Assembly: GCF_031143425.1 (NCBI RefSeq)
Contig: NC_090448.1
Span: 536,132,313-536,196,312 of the forward strand
Source of the DNA: Pleurodeles waltl
Lineage: Eukaryota; Chordata; Amphibia; Caudata; Salamandridae
Direction of reading: 5' to 3'
Length of the DNA: 64,000 bases
A program made the translations under genes and the position numbers. Shown here piece after piece: positions 46,321 through 57,206 of the stretch (position 1 is its first letter; every line of letters begins with the position of its first letter). The notes below the pieces were generated by a model. That model was not told the origin of the DNA. It did no database searches and saw nothing but the letters and a program-made list of their open reading frames with translations.

Positions 46321-47250
46321 GGTATCCCACCTGAGGAGAGGCCTCACTTAATCATAATTGGTGACTCACCGGATGCCAGAACGAAGATTCAATGGTGGAT
46401 AGACCACATGGAGGCGTGGATCAGGAGAGCAATCTTCGGCTCTCTTCAAGATCTGATAATAGAGTCAGATGCCGGCAGACTGGGCTGGGGAGCCTGATGT
46501 GGAGAGATCTCCATGGGAGGATAATGAATGCAAGAAGACTTGAGTCTGCATATCAACTGCCTGGAACTCATTGTTGGTTCAATCGCGATCCGTTCCCTGA
46601 CCCAGGACAAGTTCTCCTGTTTTTTTCCTCCTGAGAATGAACAGTGCATCAGCGGCACAGGATATCAACATACTGGGGGGCACCTGAGTCAGAGCCCTGG
46701 CAGAACTGGCCAAGGACTTTTGCCACTATTGCCTACAGAAGTGGATCTCAGTGACAGTGGCGAACCCTCCAGGGTCTCAAAACATGGGGGGGGGATTGGA
46801 ATTCCAGACATCTCAAGTATCCCACGACTGGCATCTGAATCCGTCAATTTCCAAGCCCTGATGGAACAATGGGGATCCTGCAGTGTGGACATCTTTGCGT
46901 CCAGGTTGAACGCTCGGTTTCCCAGATACTTCAGCTGGAGTCCGGAGCCGGGAGCAGCGGCAGTAGATGCCTTCCTGCAGGACTGGTCAGGGTTATGCAC
47001 TCCCTCCTTTTCTTCTGATCCCCAGGGCGGCAGCTCAAGTTCAGAGACAGAAAGCATCACTGGTACTTGTCACCCCCGATCTGGGAATCACAGGACGCAT
47101 GGTTCTGTATGCTCTTGGAACTATCCTGGATGGAGCTGTTGAGACTGCCATCATCATTAGGGATCCTACGGGATCCAGGCAGGCGTCCGCATTCATTGGT
47201 GACGCAGTGACCCGCGAACCTGATGGCCTGAAGGATTTCAGGGGACTATG
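46321..47250 (+). pseudogene. DIRS RNase H and C-terminal region (D3)
   Basis: ESDAGRLGWGA (46465-46497) matches the T DAS..GWGA start of the RNase H domain. LHINCLELIVGSIAIRSL (46535-46590) is the l.HIN.LEL.av core, and SVDIFASRLNARFPRYFSWS (46880-46935) the DlFAsrlN motif. In another frame PPFLLIPRAAAQVQRQKASL then VLVTPDL completes the post-RNase H block. Frameshifts separate the parts. Confidence 0.8.
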
Positions 47251-47339
47251 ACAGGACATTGAACTTTCGCTGACAACCTCATCAGACAGTCATGGGTGCC
47301 CGGCACGACCAAGAGATATAAATCAGCCTAGATTTGATG

Positions 47340-48172
47340 GTCCTGTTGGTGTATGGACAGACAAGTGGATCCCGTGGGGTCCCCCATTACACACATAAAC
47401 AATTTCCTGGCGGAACTATACAAATCAGGATTAGCTTATCACACGGTTAATTCCTCTAGATCAGCTATAACAGCAGGTCACCTTCCCATCAATAATTCCC
47501 CAGTGGGGGAACACACCTGGGTTTGTAAGCTACTTAAAGGCATTAGATTGTCTAGGTTCCCAGAACCCAGGTATTCAGGCTTATGGGATGTTAATAGAGT
47601 TCTTTGTCTCCTTTCGGATTTGCAGGACAATCAATTCTTATCCAGGAAAGAGAAATAAGTGAAGCTGGTCATGCTGCTGTGTCTCATTTCTTGCAAAAGG
47701 GTTTCAGATGTCCTGGCCCTTGACAACACGGCAAGGGTTTTCATACCAGAAGGGGTCACATTTACTATATCCAGATGGACGAAAACAAAATACCAGGTCG
47801 GTATTGTACCCTAGTTTTGAAGGTCATCCTAATCTTTGTGTCCTGAGGTTCCCTAAGGCGTACAAGGAGATGACGGATGAGATAAGGCCTCCAGTTGAGA
47901 AACAACTGTTAATTACCATCAAGAAACCACACAGGGCAGTTGCTTTGCCGACTACTGCCAGGTGGGTACAATGGATTATGATGGAGGTGGGCATCGATGT
48001 CCGCTTTTTTGGTGCGCACTCCACCAGAGGAGTGATAGCTTCTAAGGCCATACAGGTAGGTGGCAGACTGAAAGATAATATGAATGCCGCCGACTGGTCA
48101 ACAGAATCACCCTCAAGAAATTATATTTCAAGCCTATTCATGAGGATGCATCGCTGGTGGTGAGTAAGCTTT
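47340..48172 (+). pseudogene. DIRS tyrosine recombinase (D3), frameshifted
   Basis: This is a homologue of the intact recombinase at 29268-30518. INNFLAELYKSGLAYHTVNS and CKLLKGIRLSRFPEPRYSGL give the core-binding domain. SCKRVSDVLALD carries the first catalytic Arg (codon at 47699-47701). Another frame gives VALPTTARWVQWIMMEVGID and GAHSTRGVIASKA with His and Arg (48017-48028), then NAADWSTES. A further shift leads to KLYFKPIHEDASLVVSKL with the Tyr codon at 48124-48126. Catalytic residues are still recognisable but lie in different frames. Confidence 0.88.
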
Positions 48173-48182
48173 GAACATGCAT

Positions 48183-48890
48183 AATCCTCGCCTCCGGTCC
48201 TGACATAGAATGTGAAATTTCCTAGTTAACATGAAGGAAAGTTTAAATTCTATTAAGGACACGAAGGGCCGATTATCCCACCCTATACTTTGGCAGTATA
48301 CCCTCTCTGGGTTTTTCTGGGATCAAAGTAGGCAATACGCTAGAGGGTGGAATTATACAGGAGTACCGTATACTACAGTTATTATTCTTTTTCCTCAATA
48401 ATTTAAATATGTATAGCGTTTCTGAAATGATTTTATACTATCTTGATCCCATTTGTTCTCATTCATTGCCTCTTTTGAAAGTGTATTATTAAGATATAAG
48501 GTTGTTGTGGCTTCTTAGTGCAGATCTGAATTGCTTAGAGTCACCAGATTCGATGGTGGATGATTAATACTCTCCTTATGTTCTAGAATGAAATCTAAAA
48601 CAGATTGAGGCCACTTGAACTTAACTTTCTACAGTGAAGAAGAGGAAAGACTAGACCCGGCAGGCATTTATATGGACATTCGGACAGTACTTCTATTGGT
48701 TTATGGTTAAGTTACCATGACTGCTCTGTTGGACTCATGGGAGTTGCATTGTGTATTACAGTGTTTTTCACTTAAACTTTGAACTTGCTGTAACAATAAA
48801 ACTGAAAATGGACTGCATTATCCTCTCCTCCTTGTCCTTAACACAACTGAACCTTTCCTTCACGTTGGCTAGGAAATTTCTCATTTACTG
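48183..48890. repeat. Right-end inverted repeats of DIRS D3
   Basis: An inner hairpin (48183-48277: ATAATCCTCGCCTCCGGTCC ... TATTAAGGACACGAAGGGCC) is followed about 535 bp later by an inverted copy of its distal half. That copy lies at 48813-48890: GCATTATCCTCTCCTCCTTG, GTCCTTAACACAACTGAACC, CTTTCCTTCACG and GGCTAGGAAATTTCTCATTT. The intervening DNA shares phrases with the corresponding segment of D2. Confidence 0.8.
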
Positions 48891-48901
48891 CAGTAACCTT
48901 A

Positions 48902-49490
48902 GTAGAAAATGTTTTCAGTTTTCCACTTCGATTCATCAAGATGCCAGTCAGATGTGCCACACTTCGGGCACTCTAGTTGCTCTTTAGAATACTGTAGCAT
49001 CACCATAGAGTTAACTGGCACTCTGCTGCTGGTGTTGAAAGTGCATGTTTCAGTCTGCATGTCAGAATGTTTTAATGAAATAGAAGAGGAAGATATTCGG
49101 GAACTCACTTAAAACATGTCCTATTTTTTCTTTCTACAGCACTACCCATAAGTTATATGGAAAAATATTACTCCTGATTTTGTTCCTTTCTAAATTAAAT
49201 GTTTTAAGTTTTACCAGCTTTACCAGTTTGATTCAATCAAGATGGCTTCAGGTGTGTCACACTTTTGTCATAAATAAGACTGTTAGCGCTCTAGTTGTTC
49301 TTTAGAACACTCTGGGAGGCTGCAGTAGAACAGGAGGGAATCAACTGACAGGCTGCTCCTATTGGACGCACTTGGTTTACTGAGAATGTCAGACATTATT
49401 CTCCTATGGCTGAGAAAGATAATGTAAATTTACAGAAGATATGTTCTCATTTTAGCTTCTGAAGCACCTTCCATAACCTCAATGGGAAAA
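48902..49490. repeat. Diverged tandem duplication of about 293 bp
   Basis: AAATGTTTTCAGTTTTCCAC ... GGCACTCTAGTTGCTCTTTA at 48902 onward recurs from about 49195 as AAATGTTTTAAGTTTTACCA ... GCGCTCTAGTTGTTCTTTAG. Both are followed by a CTGGCAC/CTGACAGG and then a CAT(G)TTCT..TTT stretch. It lies directly between the DIRS right end and the fold-back element. Confidence 0.65.
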
Positions 49491-49700
49491 TCATGAGAAA
49501 ACAGTTTTCTCTCAAACATGATTCATGAAATCCCAGCAGAAGGCTTTATCACAGGATAAAATTACCTTAGCAACAAATTATTTATATGGTAACTAAAATC
49601 TATTATCACCGTTTATATGTACTCCTTTTAGTGACCCTCAAAACCTGCCATTCACTACAATGCATTTCAGTGATGGTTCTATCATGTACATTGGTCACAA

Positions 49701-50653
49701 GATGGCTGTCATCACTTTGTTGTTGAAGTGCTGGCAGGCAATCAGATCTCACCATGAAGTTTGTGCTTAGGCTCCGCCCTGATATACAAATTTATTTTTC
49801 CTTTAATATCTCAAAAACTATTGAACAGATTTACACAACTAACAGAAAGGTTGCTTTTGGGACAACGAGTCACCTTCCTGCCAAATATGGTGTAATTGCG
49901 TTCAGCGGTTCAGGCTGCAGTCGTGTCTAAACTCTCTATGGGAATTAACATGGGAAACACACTTTTATGACCCTCCTTTTTGTCAGCCTCGGCTTGACAT
50001 GTCAGTCTGAAACTTTCCATGCACAACAAGACCCCACAAGACACTTTCTTTGGAGAATTTTACGAAGATACGTCAAACGGCACCAGAGATATAGCCAAGT
50101 CACAAAAAGATTTTCCTATGGAAGCTAGGTTCTAACTATAATGACCTACTGGATATACATATTGCCTACTGGCCAGTAAGTAGGTATAGTGAAGACCAAG
50201 TTGCCATAGAAAAAGAGTTTGTTGACTTACTTATATCTTTGCCACCATTTGATGAATCTTCACAAAATTTTCCAAAACAAAGTGTCCCAGTGATTCTGTT
50301 GTGCACGGAAAGTTCTGGAGTGATCCGTCAAGCAGGGGCCAATAAAAAGGAGGGGTCAAAAATGTTGCAGTTCCCATGTTAGTTCCTATAGGACGTTTGA
50401 ACACGACTACAGCCCAAACCACTGGGGGGGATTACACCAAATTTGGCAGAAAGCTAGCTTTCAGTATGCAGAATGTGCTTTCACTTATTTGGTGTAAATT
50501 CATTCAGTAGTTTATTGAAGGGAAAATCAATATGTATATCTAGGGACGCAGATTATTCACGATGTATTTGTGAATAATGACAAACTCGTACAGGGAAATG
50601 CACAGCTCTGATTGTCTGTCAACACTTCAAACCAGGAAGTGTTGACAGCCATC
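49701..50653. mobile_element. Fold-back element: near-1-kb imperfect palindrome
   Basis: The two halves (49701-50150 and 50175-50653) are reverse complements with moderate divergence around a loop of about 25 bp. Paired landmarks, left against the reverse complement of the right, are: GATGGCTGTCATCACTTTGT / GATGGCTGTCAACACTTCCT; GGCAGGCAATCAGATCT / GACAGACAATCAGAGCT; CAAATATGGTGTAATTGCGT on the left pairing with ATTACACCAAATTTGGCAGA on the right; GACCCTCCTTTTTGTCAGCC / GACCCCTCCTTTTTATTGGC; GAAACTTTCCATGCACAACA / GAACTTTCCGTGCACAACAG; and CTATGGAAGCTAGGTTCTAA / CTATGGCAACTTGGTCTTCA. Noncoding. Fold-back (TIR-only) DNA transposons have this structure; family unknown. Confidence 0.85.
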
Positions 50654-50789
50654 ATGGGACTTGGCTTAGCCGAGTTCCACAAAAAAGTTTTTAAAAAAGA
50701 CAAGGGTTCAAGGTAGCGTCACCCAGAACCCTTAGATCTGGTCCTGGGTCCCACACTTTAAACGAATAAAATTCTGAGATTTCGCATTG

Positions 50790-51175
50790 TCGCCGCAAAC
50801 TTGGGATTTTTTTTTTAAGCGCGGACTCCCGCACTTGTTTTTTACAAGCCCCTGGGTGGGCGACGTCCCGGGGGCATTCTCATTTTGGAAGTGCAGAGGC
50901 TGGATGCAGGGGGGGCTGCCCGACCCCCCCCTGCAGCCCCGGGGACTGCCACCTCCCCAGGGCACTTGTTAAAATTGATGCGACGGCCGCCGGGTCCCCC
51001 TTCAGCCCCAGGACTGCCATCTCCATGGGGCTCTTGTTAAAATGGACACAGGAGGGCCCCCCTGCCCTGTAGCCCCTGGGACCACCCCCTCTCTGGGGCT
51101 CTTTTTAAATTCAGTGTGGGAGGGCCGTGCAACCCTCCCCAGGAACTACCACCTCCCCAGTGCAGTTTTCTCATC
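50790..51175. repeat. G/C-rich tandem repeat (about 4 units of 80-90 bp)
   Basis: The phrase CAGCCCC(G/A)GG(G)ACTGCC(A)CCTCCCCAGGGCACTTGTTAAAAT recurs in shortened forms near 50935, 51004, 51070 and 51145, each followed by AATTGATGCG, AATGGACACAGG or AATTCAGTGTGG. C-runs (CCCCCCCC at 50922-50929) and G-runs are frequent. The preceding 50610-50790 contains AGTGTTGACAG and poly-T spacers. No coding signal. Confidence 0.7.
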
Positions 51176-51339
51176 AAGGAGCCAATGATGGTGGTTCCTT
51201 ACTGCAACCGGGGAGATGAGGTGTCTACCATACTAGGCAGGGGAGGTGATTGATGCGGCATTGGCAGCGAGGCATCAGTTCCTTACGACAAGGCGGGGTC
51301 GATGAATCCAGCTAGACGTCGATTTCGGGATCACACCAC

Positions 51340-52980
51340 TGGGCCACAGGTGCTGCAGTGAAGTCAGAGTGGGGTGCCATAGATGTCGGTGACACAACAC
51401 TCTGGAATCATGCTGTGGTTAGACCTTGGAGGCACTGTGGCAGCGTTGGGCCTGCGTTGTTGTATGTTGCGGTTGTTGCACTGAGCGGGGACCACGGCTC
51501 TGGTGCACGCAGCGGTGTGGAGTCAGAGAGTTGCTGCTGTTCCGAAGTAATTCTGGAAGCCAATGTACTAGTTTTTTCCTTGTTGCACCAGAACTCCCAA
51601 GGCCCCAGGAACTGCATTTGGAACCTCTGGCAAGTGAGTACTCTCAGCAAGAGAGCCCATGAGCTGGCAGGTGATGACTTTGATGTCCCTGAGACTTTTT
51701 ACCAGCAGGCAAGCTCTGTTCAAACCTTGGAAAGCAGGCAGGATGTAGAAAGCAAAGTCCAGTCCTTTCACTCCCAGGGCAAAAGCCGCAAGCAGCTGGC
51801 CAACACAACAAAACAACAGGCAGGGTGTCAGTCCACCCTACAGCATCCAGCTCTTCTCCCTGGCAGAACTTCCTCCATCCAGAAGGGGTCTAACTATGTA
51901 GTGTCAGAGGTCCAGTACTTAGACCCATTTCTGTCTTTGAAGTAGGCAAACTTCAAAGACAAGTATTTGTAGTGCACAAGACCCTGCCTTTCCCTGACCT
52001 GGCCCCAGACACACTCAAGGGGGTTGGTGACTGCTTTGTGTGAGGACAGGCACAGCCCTATTCAAGTGCAAGTGTCAGCTCCTCCACCACTCTAGCTCAG
52101 GGAGGCCCAGCAGCCTGGTGATGGGCTAACAGGATATGCAGGGCAAACCTCAGCTCCCTTTGTGTGATTGTCTAGAGTGAATGCACAAACAGCCCAACTG
52201 TAATCCTGACCCAGATGTGTATTCAACAGACAGGCAGAGGCACAGAAGGGTTAAGCAAGAAAATGTCCACTTTCTAAAAGTAACATTTTCCAACTCACAA
52301 TTCAAAAACCAACTTCACCAAAAGATTTATTTTTAAATGGTGAATTCAGAGACCCCAAACTCAAAATCTCTATCTGATCCCAATGGGAGATTATACTTAC
52401 AAGGTATTTCAAGGCAATTCTGATGTTACCCAATGGGAGAGATAGTCCTGTCAATAGTGAACAATGAATTTAGTAGTATTTCACTATCAGGACATGTAAA
52501 ATACACCAGTACATGTCCTACCTTTTCATACACTGCACCCTGCCCATGGGGCTGCCTTGACCCTACTTTAGGGGTGACCTAGATGTAAGGTTTAGGCCTG
52601 GAAAGTGGGTGCACTTGCCAAGTCAAACAGTCAGTTTAAAACTGCACACACAGACACTGAAGTGGCAGATCTAAGACATATTTCAAGGGCCACTCATGGG
52701 TGACACAATCCGTGCTAAAAGCCCACTAGTCGCATTTGATTTACATGCCCTGGGCACACATAGGACACTTTACTAGGGATTTTCTAGTAAATCATATATG
52801 CCAATCATGGGTATACCAATCACCTATACAATTTAGACAGGGAGATCTTGCATCCTAGCACTGGTCAGCAGTGGGAAAGTGCCCAGAGTCCTAAAGCCAG
52901 CAAACATGAAATTCAGCACAGGATACAAAACGGGAGGTCAGACGCAAAATGACAGTGGAAACCGCGCCAATATAACAAAA
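51340..52980 (+). mobile_element. Non-autonomous DNA transposon family X, copy 2
   Basis: The right part matches copies 1 and 3: CCACTTTCTAAAAGTAACAT, ACCCCAAACTCAAAATCTCT, TCACTATCAGGACATGTAAA, GTACATGTCCTACCTTTTCA, ACTAGTCGCATTTGATTTAC, AAGCCAGCAAACATGAAATT and the end region GGAGGTCAGACGCAAAATGA. The 195-codon plus-strand frame at 51358-51945 shows no domain and lies in the variable left part. The extreme right tip is diverged. Confidence 0.65.
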
Positions 52981-54189
52981 TATAGCCTTACCTGTTGATA
53001 TTTTATTTTCAATATTTTGTCCTGATTGTTGTGCCCCATCAATATTCTGGTGTCAATATTCAGGGTGCACACCTCTAGAATTTTTAATGGGATATGGTTC
53101 TGCATGTACCATATACAAGATCACAAGGGAAAAATGCTTCATGAGTTATCAATGCATCAAATGGGAGCCCTTGAGATTTGTAACTTAGGTAGCAGAAGTG
53201 CTATCTTCCTTCACTATGCAGTGCAGCTATTCACACTGAATCACTTATAATGCCCTCACATAACAGAAAGCAGTGTTCTGAAACTTGCATGCAGCTTTCT
53301 GCTGTGGAATTTGTACCATGCCTCGTATCTCTGTTAAGGTACTGAAGCGCTCCTTGGTTCACAAAATTCCGGGAGTCACGAAAATATGTGGTGCTGTAGC
53401 CTGGCCTGTATGCGTTAGAGCGTTAGATATATTATGTGGGTATCAGAGACGTGCTTCATTCATGGTTCAGTGAACTTGGTATATAGGCATGAGGTGTTTA
53501 GGTGCTGTATTAGCTCACACCTATAAAATAAAACCTAATTCCTAACCTCATCCTGCTCATCAGCCCATTGACCAACTTCAGAAATTTTACTTGTGGCAGT
53601 CGCTAGCCTTCATTCCACTGGAAAACTGAACCTTTACACAGCTAAGCACCACTTCAGCGTCCTGTGGACTGGTGTGCCTGCATCCGCCCCTTCCACGCCG
53701 GACTTTGGGAATTAGACTGTGTGCAGCACACGGTTTAACCATCAAAACTCTTGTAGCATGTGCTGGCTAATGAGATGAAAATGAACCAAACATACAGTTC
53801 TGCTTGAAAAGCAGTAGAAATAAAATATTTCAGAAAAACCATATCTCTGTGAATTCTCGTGCTTTTTCTTGATTGGACAGCAACCACCACGATTCTATAT
53901 ATACTTTGACCAAATAGTGAAGACGAAAACAAATATTAAAAGTGTGCTACTGTTGAGGTAGTCCTGGCTCTGTGAATAAAAGAATAAACAAATGATAAAC
54001 CGGTTCTGAATGTATGTATCCAATAAAGGAGAAACTATCTTTGCATGCTCCTGATGTCTTAACAGCTTCCAAACAGCCTCATAGACGTCACACAACTCGG
54101 GTTTATAAAGCTCGACTAATTACCCACGAGGAGATCCAGTCAATGGAGTTACACTCCTATATCTGTTGCTGAACTTAACGAATTGGTTT
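52981..54189. other. Unassigned intergenic stretch
   Basis: No coding motif or element ends recognised. Confidence 0.4.
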
Positions 54190-54196
54190 CATCCGT

Positions 54197-54360
54197 GCTT
54201 AATTTGGGGAATAATGAGTGCTGGTGCGAAGGTCTTAGCCCCGAAACCCGGGGCCATTACAAGTGAATGTTGGTGCGCCGAGTACCAAGGGTGCACAGTC
54301 CTTAATCCACCTCATGCCTCTTTAATCCACCACCAGACACATTTAACTCACTCTTGCAGG
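54197..54360. mobile_element. hAT-like repeat H, copy 1
   Basis: GTGCTTAATTTGGGGAATAA ... CCACCTCATGCCTCTTTAAT ... TCACTCTTGCAGG is collinear with 56319-56480 (GTGCTTAATTTGTAAAAGAA ... CCACCTCATGCCTCTTTAAT ... TCACTCTTACAGG). hAT membership is inferred from the CAGTGCTTAA-like start and is uncertain. Confidence 0.55.
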
Positions 54361-54739
54361 TTCCCGAACTAGACAAGTGCAGAAAAGTTACAAACGTGCT
54401 CAACATCGGTGCCGTTCTCCCCGTACCTCTTACATCTAGGCTCCACTCCCTCAATGAGTTTTGCCATCTTCTTCAGAGTAAAGAAGGCTCAAAGATACTT
54501 GCCATAAGTTCTGCTGCTCCAGTGTTGGCATGTATCCTTCCCAGAGGTGTAACGGGATATGCTCTGCTTTTTATTAACTCCCAGTATCATATGGACACCT
54601 CCTTTTTCAGTGGCAAAAGATCTTGTATTCCCGCTTCATATTCCCAGTGTTCACATGTGTTCCAATATTGTGCAGACCACCAGGATGTTACTAAAAAGTA
54701 TTTGAAGCTGGAAACTGTGCTCTTTGTCACCTCTGTTAA

Positions 54740-55115
54740 AGCCTCCCATGACATTAGTTCTGTCCCAGAAGAGATACCAATTCAAAATCCTCCCACTAGA
54801 TACAAGGCCTGACAACCTAGGACCAACCTATTTCAACCATCAACTGAGCTTGTATGTCACAGCAAGACAACTACACTCTGCCTCGCTAAACCTCGTACAC
54901 CCTCCACATCCAGCGCAGCAGAGGCAGCTCCTTCTCTTACACAGCAGCCAAGTCCTAGAACAGCCTGCCCCTCCACCTCCTAACAGCTCCCTCCCTGGTG
55001 GACTTCAGAAGGAGTCTCACTTTGTGGTTTTTCAATGGAGAGATGCCCAGCACCCAAATACTCTTTGGGGTGACAGTTCTGCGCTTTACAAATGCTATGA
55101 TTGATTGATTGATCC
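54740..55115 (+). pseudogene. L2-like LINE 3' end with (TGAT)n tail
   Basis: The frame KRYQFKILPL ... LGPTYFNHQLSLYVTARQLH corresponds to the RI.FK....P.YL..L..Y...R.LRS region of L2 C-termini. The end of the unit reads CGCTTTACAAATGCTATGAT followed by TGATTGATTGAT (55098-55110), the tetranucleotide-type 3' end characteristic of L2-group LINEs. Only the last 120 codons or so remain. Confidence 0.75.
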
Positions 55116-55162
55116 ATTTCGTAGTTACCCCCAGGACACTAGGCCTGCCTCTATTATTGGGG

Positions 55163-56000
55163 ACTAAGGGGCATATTTATACTTTTTGAGGCAAAACTGT
55201 CCTAATGCAATTTTGCAGCAGAAAATTTAACGCCGGCTAATGCCATTCCTCAGAGCCATCTTAACGTCAAATTTATAGAATGACGCAAGATGGCGATAAG
55301 GAATGGCTAGCATCTAGAAAAAAGACGCTAGCCAGGCAGGGATGGCGTTAGGGATTATAGAGCAAGTGGGTCTGAAATGATGTTAGGCTTGTTAGCGCCC
55401 AAATATATGGTGCTAACAAGCCTAGCGTCATCTTCTGACCCACTAGCACCCAAAAATGCCCACCACCCCAATGGCCTGCACAGGGGACCAGTGTCCCCTG
55501 GGCAAGGTCATTCAACCCGGTTCCAGGCACGGGGCCCCATGCCTGGGCCCCCCAAAGGCACACCTAAAAAAAATATATAATACTTACATTAACTTGCCTG
55601 GGCTGGGGTCCCCCATCCTGTGGTGTCCCTCTGGTGTGAGTGGGGGTGTTCCTGGGGCTTGAGGTGAGCATCCTAGAGCCCATTCCATGGTCTTTGACTA
55701 TGGAAATGGGCCTTCCTGGCCCTTAACGCCTGGTCTGACTCAGGAGTTAAATAATGGCGTTAAGAAGGCTTAGCACCATTATTTAGGTCCGCCTACTTCC
55801 TCCGCATGGTTTCTGCACCGGAGTATAGATATGGCGCTAGGGGGTTAGAGTCATTTCTGGGACGGGAACGCCTACCTTGCATCTCATTGACGAAAGGTGG
55901 GTTGGCGCATCCTAGAAATGGCTCTAAGCCCTATATTGTGACGCTAAACGTGTCTAGCGTCAAACTATAAACATGGCGTTAGGTTGGAGCCATTTTGGAG
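55163..56000 (+). mobile_element. MITE family N, copy 1
   Basis: It starts AAGGGGCATATTTATACTTT and reads GGCGTTAAGAAGGCTTAGCA, CACCATTATTTAGGTCC, CTACCTTGCATCTCATTGAC and TAACGCC-type phrases. The reverse complement of 59911-60768 shows the same order (GGTGCTAAGCAGGCTTAGCG, CTACCTTGTTTCTCATTGAC, GGCGCTAGACATGTCTAATG). It is noncoding, with many GGCGTTAG/CTAACGCC phrases that pair internally. It resembles Harbinger-type MITEs abundant in newts (from memory). Confidence 0.75.
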
Positions 56001-56318
56001 CCATACCAACCACTGGCCTCCCTAGATTTGAATGGAGTCTCATCACTGCACCAGAGAATAGAGTGGGGTGAGACTTGATTCAACAGTATGGAGCTAGTGA
56101 GGATGGAGGAGGGAGACTCCTTTTAAGATTCGAGCTGCAGTTCATGCACCTTTAAAATCGGTAGCCTCCAAGGACAAAGGTCCACTACTCAGACAAGGTC
56201 TGTTCCTGTATTTTCTTGTCTTTTTTTAAACTTGGAATGCCAGTGCTTTTGGGTGCTATGAAAGGGCAAATGTTAATGATCTCCTCCCCTTGGTTTGTAT
56301 CACTGCTAATGTGACCAG

Positions 56319-56480
56319 TGCTTAATTTGTAAAAGAATAAGTGTGAGGGCCCAAAGTTTTGCTCAGAAGCCCGTAGCCGAGTGCCAAATACAAAGGTTCT
56401 GTGGTCTTGGTTCCACCTCATGCCTCTTTAATCTTCCACAAACCCCCTAGTTCACCTTTATCTCACTCTTACAGGCTAAT
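56319..56480. mobile_element. hAT-like repeat H, copy 2
   Basis: Collinear with 54197-54360: start GTGCTTAATTTGTAAAAGAA, and a shared right part TTCCACCTCATGCCTCTTTA and CTCACTCTTACAGG. Same orientation, 2.1 kb apart. Confidence 0.55.
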
Positions 56481-56739
56481 TTTCTTCCGTGTTTTTGCCT
56501 TTTGTCACTGTTTTTTCATTTCCTCCTGCTTCTTTCCCTCGTTAGTTTTTTTTTCTCTCTCTTTTGCTCTGGATCAAAGTCTGTTAAGGACAAATAATTG
56601 CCATTGCCCAAAAATTAGTAACAGTGGCCCCACTTGCATGCAAACACTGGCTCATATTAAGCGTTGACTGTCACCCACTGAACATTGGCCAAAGCTGATT
56701 TAAAAAAAGCAATGTGAAATGCATGGAGTGTATTATAAT

Positions 56740-57162
56740 CAGGGGCACTGGAATTATACGACAAAGGAGGAAATTCCCTGATTGATCAAGTTACACCACA
56801 GGGTTTACTAAATTATGAAGCAAGAAAAGGCAAATTATGCAGTACAATGTGGCACATTTTTTGATAGTATTACCTCATTATTTTTACATTTTACTCATAT
56901 TAACACTACATTAACACTACTATTAACAAATACAACAATAAGCAACATAGAGATGACCATTCAACCATTGTGGAGTGCCTTCTCCTACTCCTTAACATGT
57001 GCTGCCACATGTTTAGTAACGTTTGATATGTTTAGGCTAGAAACCTCAATTTTGTTAACATCTGCACATTATGCAGCTGAAGAATTATGTGGTAACTAGG
57101 ACAAATTCATAACTATGTGGAAAATGCCCGAGCCACAAAATCGCATAATTTCAGTGCCCCTG
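56740..57162. mobile_element. hAT-like MITE, copy 2
   Basis: The left end CAGGGGCACTGGAATTATAC is mirrored by the right end, whose reverse complement reads CAGGGGCACTGAAATTATGC. The flanks ATTATAAT and ATTGTAAG match at six of eight positions. It is 423 bp long, AT-rich inside and noncoding, and shares its ends with 33878-34271 while the internal part is diverged. Confidence 0.8.
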
Positions 57163-57206
57163 ATTGTAAGCAAGTGCAGAGGACTACTGGTTGGGAGGGT
57201 TTAAGG

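Larger units (their letters stand above)
44045..48890 (+). mobile_element. DIRS retrotransposon, nearly complete coding span but broken (element D3)
   Basis: In order on the plus strand: gag-like region, RT, RNase H, tyrosine recombinase, right-end inner hairpin (48183-48277) and outer inverted repeat (48813-48890). This is the canonical DIRS order. Every domain contains stops or shifts. A left inverted terminal repeat was not recognised; the C/T-rich minisatellite abuts the gag region. The right end is homologous to D2, so both belong to the same family or to close relatives. Confidence 0.88.

Noticed and set aside
51358..51945. 195-codon plus-strand ORF
   Set aside because: It lies in the left part of a non-autonomous transposon copy, shows no domain, and is not preserved in the other two copies as far as I can see.
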